Shown here one piece after another: positions 16,082-20,833 of a DNA stretch of 20,833 nucleotides. Numbering within the stretch: the first letter of the stretch is position 1; every line of letters starts with the position of its first letter. The stretch comes from Parvibaculum sp049303435 (GTDB taxonomy: Bacteria > Pseudomonadota > Alphaproteobacteria > Parvibaculales > Parvibaculaceae). A program made the position numbers and the translations under genes. The notes under the pieces were generated by a model. The model was given only the letters and a program-made list of their open reading frames with translations. It was not told where the DNA came from and searched no databases. Location of the stretch: the NCBI GenBank assembly GCA_049303435.1, contig JBAQNC010000308.1, positions 1 to 20,833 of the forward strand, given 5' to 3'.

Positions 16082-16192
16082 TTAGGCCCCTTGTCTGAAC
16101 CCCTCAAGAAAGGCTCGTTTTCAGACTAGACCAAAGGACGCCGCCAAAACAGATTTTTTCGAAAAATCAATAATCGAGATTGATAGTTCAGA
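16082..16192. promoter_or_regulatory. Spacer between accA and the PAS gene
   Basis: 111 bases. It contains an AT-rich palindromic stretch around 16151-16168 (GATTTTTTCGAAAAATC core) and a TCAAT/ATTGA inverted pair just beyond. These could weakly end the accA transcript, but the stem is almost all A-T. No clear promoter for the PAS gene was found. Confidence 0.35.
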
Positions 16193-17152
16193 TTAAGAAA
16201 CGCCGACGCGACCCATGGCGAGGAATTTCTCGCGGCGCAGGCGCTTCAACGTGGCGCGATCAAGCTTGTCGAGACCACGCAGTTCTTCCTCGATGGCGTC
16301 GCCCGTTTCCTTGATCATCTGCTTGCGCTCACGATGCGCGCCGCCGATGGGCTCTTCCAGAATGCGGTCGATGACGCCAAGCTGATGCAGGCTCTGCGCC
16401 GTGATCTTGAGGGCATTGGCCATGTCCTGGGCCTTGTCGGACGAGCGCCAGAGAATGGACGCACCCGCTTCCGGCGAGATGACGCTGTAAACGGCATGTT
16501 CGAGCATCAGCACGCGATTGCCGGTCGCCAGCGCAACCGCACCGCCCGAACCACCTTCCCCGATGATGACGGAGACCAGTGGCACTTCAAGCGAGAGGCA
16601 GCAATCGGTCGAACGCGCAATGGCTTCGGCCTGACCGCGCTCTTCACCGCCAATACCGGGGTAGGCGCCCGCCGTATCGACCAGCGTGATGACCGGAATG
16701 TCGAAACGATTGGCGAGTTCCATCAGACGGACCGCCTTGCGGTAGCCCTCAGGCGTCGCCATGCCGAAATTATGTTTCACACGGCTTTGCGTATCTGAAC
16801 CCTTTTCATGGCCGATCACCATGACCGAGCGCCCGCGGAATCGGCCAAGCCCGCCGACAATCGCCTGATCCTCGCCAAATACGCGGTCGCCCGCGAGCGG
16901 CGTGAAATCCTCGACCAGACGCTCGACATAATCGACGAAATGCGGGCGGCGCGGGTGACGTGCGACCTGCAATTTCTGCCAGGGCGTCAGATCCTTGTAG
17001 GTTTCCTGAAGAAGCTGGGCGGCTTTCTGTTCGAGCTTGGCGACTTCGTCGTTCACGCTCACGCCGCCTTCCTGCGCAGCCAGAAGTTTCAACTCCTGAA
17101 CCTTGCCCTCCAGTTCGGCGATCGGCTTCTCAAACTCGAGATATGTATGCAT
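16193..17152 (-). CDS. accA: Acetyl-CoA carboxylase, carboxyltransferase subunit alpha
   Basis: 319 residues from the ATG at 17152, matching the family's usual length of about 318; the frame runs on 39 codons upstream without family resemblance. The start MHTYLEFEKPIAELEGKV, the DLTPWQKLQVARHPRRPH segment, the GDRVFGEDQAIVGG region and the crotonase-type oxyanion motifs (AYPGIGGEERGQAEAIA and GEGGSGGAVALA) are all present. With AccD it transfers the carboxyl group from biotin to acetyl-CoA, giving malonyl-CoA, the first step of fatty acid synthesis. In many alphaproteobacteria accA lies directly after xerD; here a thioesterase gene and an ECF41 operon sit between them. The ribosome site is weak. 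Confidence 0.97.
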   Translation of the reverse strand: MHTYLEFEKPIAELEGKVQELKLLAAQEGGVSVNDEVAKLEQKAAQLLQETYKDLTPWQKLQVARHPRRPHFVDYVERLVEDFTPLAGDRVFGEDQAIVGGLGRFRGRSVMVIGHEKGSDTQSRVKHNFGMATPEGYRKAVRLMELANRFDIPVITLVDTAGAYPGIGGEERGQAEAIARSTDCCLSLEVPLVSVIIGEGGSGGAVALATGNRVLMLEHAVYSVISPEAGASILWRSSDKAQDMANALKITAQSLHQLGVIDRILEEPIGGAHRERKQMIKETGDAIEEELRGLDKLDRATLKRLRREKFLAMGRVGVS

Positions 17153-17387
17153 CGTGCTCAGGGAATAGGCCCTTTCAATGGCGAAAAAGCATATGGAAGG
17201 CAACCGAGAGTTCCTAGCATGAACGCTCCCGCCCGGTTCCCTGACTTGCTCAGGAATTGGGCGGCACACTGGCTTTTGTGACGGATATTGTCAACCGCCC
17301 GCGCGCCCCTCACGGCCACATCGGTGAACCGAACCGCCGCTGACGCAACGCCAATATTTTCCCATAATTTATAAAAATGCCCTGCCC
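17153..17387. promoter_or_regulatory. Divergent spacer upstream of accA
   Basis: 235 bases without a supported gene. A perfect minus-strand -35 (TTGACA, reading 17294 to 17289) lacks a good -10 at the right distance, so the accA promoter is not defined. The plus-strand side has an AT-rich tract at 17352-17378, directly ahead of the ECF41 promoter. Confidence 0.35.
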
Positions 17388-17414
17388 TGTCACAGAAGGA
17401 CACGCTCGCACGTC
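17388..17414 (+). promoter_or_regulatory. ECF41-type promoter
   Basis: TGTCACA at 17388-17394, 16 bases, then CGTC at 17411-17414. This is the TGTCACA-N16-CGTC pattern described for ECF41 sigma factor target promoters, and it lies directly ahead of an operon that encodes an ECF41 protein. Transcription should begin near 17420. That places the in-frame TTG at 17419 at or before the start site and supports the ATG at 17455 as the first start codon. Autoregulation is therefore likely. Confidence 0.85.
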
Positions 17415-17454
17415 TTGATTGGCAATGGACCCTCCCAGACAGGCGACACAAATC

Positions 17455-17868
17455 ATGCCAGAGATTGCTAACCCTCAAACCTCCCTGAAACGCTGGATGC
17501 TCGCGCTGGCCGCGCTCGGCATTGCCGCCAACGCGCTCTATATGCTAGGCGATCCAGCAGGCTGGTATGGCCATGTCGAGGGTGTGCCGGATACCGGACC
17601 GTTCAATCCCCATTTTGTACGCGACATCGGCGTCGCCTATCTCACCTGCGCCATCTGCGCGGCGGCGAGCGCCAAATGGCTACGCCAGGCTTTTACGCTG
17701 ATGAGCGTAGTGACAATTTTCCTCGGCCTTCATGTCGGTCTGCATCTCTGGGATATGGCGGCAGGACGGCTTGACCCCGATCATCTTCTGATCGACGCGC
17801 CCGGTGTGCTCGGCCCCGCCATCGTCTCCGGCCTGCTCGCCTGGTGGACGAAAGCCGACCGCGTCTGA
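17455..17868 (+). CDS. Small membrane protein of the ECF41 operon, unknown function
   Basis: 137 residues from the ATG at 17455. An in-frame ATG at 17425 would give 10 more residues but would be nearly leaderless from the predicted promoter. Four hydrophobic helices are visible: WMLALAALGIAANALYML, GVAYLTCAICAAASA, AFTLMSVVTIFLGLHVGLHLW and LGPAIVSGLLAWW. Between the first and second is GVPDTGPFNPHFVRDIG, which looks like a family signature and would face the periplasm or cytoplasm as a single loop. I do not recognise a named family. First gene of the operon, 26 bases ahead of the decarboxylase-like gene. It may sense, transport or bind a membrane-soluble compound, but nothing shows this. Confidence 0.8.
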   Translation: MPEIANPQTSLKRWMLALAALGIAANALYMLGDPAGWYGHVEGVPDTGPFNPHFVRDIGVAYLTCAICAAASAKWLRQAFTLMSVVTIFLGLHVGLHLWDMAAGRLDPDHLLIDAPGVLGPAIVSGLLAWWTKADRV

Positions 17869-17894
17869 TCTTCAAAACCTCAAGGAAACCCGTC

Positions 17895-18449
17895 ATGCTC
17901 AAGACCATTCTCGAACGCATGTTCGCCAAACAGGAAAAATTGACCGGCGAAAGCATGGATTTCGCGCGCGATCTTTATCGCGCAGCGCCGGGCGGCTTTT
18001 GGCGCTTCGCCTTCTTCACCCCCATGGCGAATTATCGCCACGTCCTGCCCAAGGAGGCCTATGCGGTGGCGAAGATTGCCGCCGCCCATTCGGAAGATTG
18101 CGGACCCTGCCTGCAGACGACAGTCAACCTCGCAACCTCGGCAGGCGTTGATCCCCAAATCATCCGTGCAGCTGTCACGGGCGACACAGCCAACATGGAT
18201 GAACGGACCGCCACCGCTTTCATGTTTGCCCGCGCCATCTGCGCGCATGACTTTGCGAGCGAAGAATTGAGGCCTAGACTTATCAAATGGTGGGGCGAGG
18301 CAGGGATTGCCGAACTCAGTCTCGCAATTTGCTCGTCGCGGCTTTTCCCGACGCTGAAACGCAGCATGGGCCACGGCGCCGCCTGCCAGCGCGTTGTTGT
18401 GGGACAGGAAACATTGCAAGTCAGCGCAGCCAATGTGCAGGCAGCCTGA
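17895..18449 (+). CDS. Carboxymuconolactone decarboxylase / AhpD-like protein
   Basis: 184 residues from the ATG at 17895, with AAGGAA 8 bases upstream; the frame opens 17 codons earlier inside the previous gene. The core KIAAAHSEDCGPCLQTTVNLATSAGVD has a CGPC redox pair (C69, C72) preceded by Glu67, as in the AhpD/CMD fold. The His residues that AhpD uses near its Cys pair are not seen, since position 76 is Thr. It may thus be a disulfide-active protein rather than a true AhpD. CMD-type genes are among the standard partners of ECF41 sigma factors, and this one sits 19 bases ahead of the sigma gene. Likely reaction unknown. Confidence 0.83.
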   Translation: MLKTILERMFAKQEKLTGESMDFARDLYRAAPGGFWRFAFFTPMANYRHVLPKEAYAVAKIAAAHSEDCGPCLQTTVNLATSAGVDPQIIRAAVTGDTANMDERTATAFMFARAICAHDFASEELRPRLIKWWGEAGIAELSLAICSSRLFPTLKRSMGHGAACQRVVVGQETLQVSAANVQAA

Positions 18450-18468
18450 AATACCGCGGGATCACACC

Positions 18469-19386
18469 ATGCAGGCTCGACAAAACACAGCCGAAGCAAT
18501 CTTCACATGCCATCGCGCGCGCATCTTCGCTATTGCCTATCGGCTTACCGGCACGGTGAGCGATGCCGAGGATGTCGTGCAGGAAACCTGGTTGCGCTGG
18601 AATGGCATCGACGCCAAAGACATCAGAACACCGGAGGCCTGGCTCACCACAACGGCGGGCAGGCTCGGCCTCGATCATCTACGACGGTTGAAAGCGCGGC
18701 GTGAAACCTATGTCGGCCCGTGGCTGCCCGAACCCATTGTCGAGAGCGCTTCAGGAATTACCCAACCGACGCCCGAAGAACAGATGGAACTGGCCGACGA
18801 CATTTCTATCGCGCTCCTCCACATGCTCGAAAGGCTGGCGCCTGAAGAACGCACGGCATTCCTGCTCCATGAAGCTTTCGACTATGACTATGGCGAGCTT
18901 GCTTCGCTGCTGGGCAAGACGGAAGCCGCCTGTCGTCAGATCGTCAGTCGCGCACGGCGCCGTGTGCATGAGGCACGTCCGCGCTTCAAGACAGATAGCC
19001 AGGACCATGAACGACTGGCGCGCGCATTCTCCGACGCCTTGAGCAATCAGGACCCCGCCGCCCTGCTCGCCTGCCTGAAACCTGACGCCGTGCTCTATTC
19101 AGACGGCGGCGGCAAGGCAGCAGCAGCACTCAACCCCATATTCAGCGCCGACCACATCGCGCGTTTTTTCGCCGGTATCAGAAAAAAATTCAACCTGCCC
19201 CTCATCCCTCTCTTCGTCAGCGTCAACGGCCAGCTCGGCTTTGCGCTGCTGCACGAAGGCAAGATGCATTCGATCGTCAGCATGGATATCGAGGACGGCG
19301 CCATCGCCGCCATCTACATCATGCGCAACCCGGACAAGCTCGCACGCGCCAGCGAGACGCTCGGCTTGCCACTGCTCGGCTTTTAG
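18469..19386 (+). CDS. ECF41 family RNA polymerase sigma factor with SnoaL-like C-terminal domain
   Basis: 305 residues from the ATG at 18469. Region 2 contains YRLTGTVSDAEDVVQETWLRW and region 4 includes LAPEERTAFLLHEAFDYDYGE. All three ECF41 signatures are visible: WLPEP in the linker from residue 85, DGGGK from 212, and NPDKL from 287. The extra C-terminal SnoaL-like domain, after about residue 175, modulates activity in this group in place of a separate anti-sigma factor, and no anti-sigma gene is present here. It probably drives its own operon through the match at 17388-17414. The signal is unknown. Its stop overlaps that of the convergent thioesterase gene by four bases. Confidence 0.95.
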   Translation: MQARQNTAEAIFTCHRARIFAIAYRLTGTVSDAEDVVQETWLRWNGIDAKDIRTPEAWLTTTAGRLGLDHLRRLKARRETYVGPWLPEPIVESASGITQPTPEEQMELADDISIALLHMLERLAPEERTAFLLHEAFDYDYGELASLLGKTEAACRQIVSRARRRVHEARPRFKTDSQDHERLARAFSDALSNQDPAALLACLKPDAVLYSDGGGKAAAALNPIFSADHIARFFAGIRKKFNLPLIPLFVSVNGQLGFALLHEGKMHSIVSMDIEDGAIAAIYIMRNPDKLARASETLGLPLLGF

Positions 19387-19796
19387 GAAAATTTCTCGCG
19401 CGGGACAAGGCGAATGGTGGACGTACCCTTGGCGAGTATGTTGCCTTTTTCATCCATCAGCCGGCCTTCAGTAAAGACCGTGGAACGGCCCTTCTGCTCG
19501 ATCCAGCCTTCAGCACGCACAAGACCGGGCGCGGCAGGACGGAAAAAGCTGATCTTCACTTCAAGCGACATGGGCACATAGGCGACGCCTGTGACGGCGA
19601 TTACTGCATGCGCCATAGCCGCATCGATCCAGCCGGTCACGAAACCGCCCTGGGCGACACCGCCCGAATGACACATATGCATGCCGCAACGATATTCGAT
19701 AATCGCACGGCCTTCGGCCTCATCCATCAGGATGACGCGTTGCTGCCCCAGCGTTTGCCCAAGCTCGCCCGCATCTTTCGGTTGCACTTCACTCAT
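19383..19796 (-). CDS. PaaI-type hotdog thioesterase
   Basis: 137 residues from the ATG at 19796, the usual size for single hotdog-fold thioesterases; in-frame starts further upstream, including ATG at 19838, would add residues unlike the family. The core MCHSGGVAQGGFVTGWIDAAMAHAV holds the hotdog helix with HSGG and the probable catalytic Asp58. It presumably hydrolyses an acyl-CoA or aryl-CoA thioester; the substrate is unknown. It lies downstream of xerD on the same strand with 130 bases between, so it may have its own promoter, and its stop overlaps the sigma gene. Confidence 0.87.
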   Translation of the reverse strand: MSEVQPKDAGELGQTLGQQRVILMDEAEGRAIIEYRCGMHMCHSGGVAQGGFVTGWIDAAMAHAVIAVTGVAYVPMSLEVKISFFRPAAPGLVRAEGWIEQKGRSTVFTEGRLMDEKGNILAKGTSTIRLVPREKFS

Positions 19797-19926
19797 CGTC
19801 CGCTCGCTCACTTCCAAGTTTCGATTGAGCGGGACCATAACGGCGCAATCCTGCCCGGTCGAGTAGGCAAGATGATCGGCAGGTTTGCAAAAATGAAGAA
19901 CCCGCGCGACTTCCAAGGCCGCCAGC

Positions 19927-20833
19927 CTAGTGACCCTTTTCCTTGGCCGCCAGAGGATGGTGTTCCTCGACCAGCGATTTCAGCCGGTCGTCGAGTACAT
20001 GCGTGTAGATTTGCGTCGTCGAAATATCCGCATGTCCGAGCATCTGCTGGACGGCGCGCAAATCCGCCCCATTGGCGAGCAGATGACTCGCAAAGGCATG
20101 ACGCAGCGTATGCGGGCTCACGCGGGTCGCATCGAGATTGGCGGACGTCGCCAGATCTTTCAGCAGCTGCGCAAAACGATGTCGCGTGAGATGCCCCTGA
20201 CGGCCACGCGAAGGAAAGAGCCAAGGCGAAACACCATCGCCCAGACGCGCCGTGCGCAGCGGCAGATATTCATCGATCGCCCGTCGCGCGGTCTCGGACA
20301 AAGGCACCAGACGCTCGCGTCCACCCTTGCCCGCAATCGTCAGAAATCGGCTTTCGCCCTTAGCGGCCGAAAGCGGCAAGCCCACGAGTTCGGAAACGCG
20401 CAAGCCCGTCGCATAAAGCACTTCCATCAGACAGACGAGACGCGCGCGCTTGTAGGCGCGAACGGTTTCTTCCTGAGAGCGACCATCTTCCGCAAGACGA
20501 GCCGCCACGAGAAGCGCATCGACTTCTTCGACAGACAATGTCTTGGGCAAGGGCCGCGCGCGACGCGGCCCTTCGATCGCGCCACAAGGGTCATCCGTCC
20601 GGATACCATCGGTATAGAGAAACCCGTGGAACTGGCGAATGGCCGACAAACGTCGCGCCGCCGTCGAGGCTGACAGGCCTTGCGCCGTCAGCCCTTCGAG
20701 ATAAGCCCGCACATCCGCCGTATTGGCAGCGGCGACATCCTTGCCGCGTCGCTCAAGAAACTCCGCAAAATCACGAAGATCACGCTGATAGGCATCAAGC
20801 GTGTTTCGCGCAGCGCCACGCTCGGCGCTGAGC
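19927..20833 (-). CDS. xerD: Site-specific tyrosine recombinase XerD, N-terminus cut by the window edge
   Basis: 301 residues are visible. The frame continues through the internal GTG at 20712 to the right edge, where LSAERGAARNTLDAYQRDL is the usual beginning of the XerD N-terminal SAM-like domain; only about 10 to 20 residues should be missing. The catalytic domain contains the first Arg in GLRVSELVGLPL, the HTLRHAFASHLLANGADLR box, LGHADISTTQIYTHV with the second His, and the nucleophilic Tyr. With XerC it resolves chromosome dimers at dif during division. XerC is an alternative identity, but the LPKTLSVEEVDALL segment and the accA neighbourhood fit XerD. No dif site is visible in the window. 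Confidence 0.93.
   Translation of the reverse strand, partial: LSAERGAARNTLDAYQRDLRDFAEFLERRGKDVAAANTADVRAYLEGLTAQGLSASTAARRLSAIRQFHGFLYTDGIRTDDPCGAIEGPRRARPLPKTLSVEEVDALLVAARLAEDGRSQEETVRAYKRARLVCLMEVLYATGLRVSELVGLPLSAAKGESRFLTIAGKGGRERLVPLSETARRAIDEYLPLRTARLGDGVSPWLFPSRGRQGHLTRHRFAQLLKDLATSANLDATRVSPHTLRHAFASHLLANGADLRAVQQMLGHADISTTQIYTHVLDDRLKSLVEEHHPLAAKEKGH

Noticed and set aside
17153..17269. N-terminal extension of accA to 17269
   Set aside because: The 39 extra residues do not resemble AccA, and the ATG at 17152 gives the normal length and family start.
17158..17478. 106-codon minus-strand frame upstream of accA
   Set aside because: It overlaps the ECF41 promoter and the start of the next gene, and has no domain, good ribosome site or coding-like composition.

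Overview
The window looks like chromosomal DNA of an alphaproteobacterium, probably Hyphomicrobiales or a Parvibaculum-like relative. This is inferred from moderately high GC, AGGAG-type ribosome binding sites, and two gene neighbourhoods I know from that class: comF-grxC-nitrilase-DUF1178, and secA facing a parvulin isomerase gene and argJ. No rRNA, tRNA, CRISPR array, insertion sequence or prophage was recognised.

Layout. (1) 1-1146: 3' part of an ALO-type FAD oxidoreductase gene, cut by the left edge. (2) 1153-4216, minus strand: a tightly packed five-gene run of alpha/beta hydrolase, ComF, glutaredoxin, nitrilase-family amidase and DUF1178 protein, several with touching or overlapping ends. 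(3) 4320-5240, plus: a BioC/NDUFAF5-like methyltransferase. (4) 5245-8391, minus: a parvulin-type isomerase, ArgJ with a striking histone-H1-like Lys/Ala tail, a MutT Nudix hydrolase and a 57-residue Flp pilin. (5) 8392-8842: a divergent control region with a hairpin and an open frame that ends on the secA start codon. (6) 8843-11566, plus: secA, closed by a bidirectional terminator. (7) 11644-15551: an MFS transporter gene divergent from two translationally coupled epoxide hydrolase genes. (8) 15548-17152, minus: a PAS_5-type protein and accA. (9) 17388-19386, plus: a self-contained ECF41 sigma factor operon with a four-helix membrane protein, a carboxymuconolactone decarboxylase-like protein and the sigma factor. 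It is preceded by a match to the ECF41 promoter, TGTCACA-N16-CGTC. (10) 19383-20833, minus: a PaaI-type thioesterase and xerD, cut by the right edge.

Most genes are housekeeping: protein export and folding (secA, parvulin), arginine synthesis (argJ), fatty acid synthesis (accA), chromosome dimer resolution (xerD), redox and nucleotide hygiene (grxC, nitrilase-like amidase, mutT). The accessory parts are the epoxide hydrolase pair with its MFS neighbour, the orphan Flp pilin and the ECF41 operon. The points most worth following up are the ArgJ tail, the ECF41 operon with its promoter match, and the secA leader reading frame. Four of the five convergent gene pairs have stop codons that overlap or lie within 6 bases of each other, with no visible terminator.
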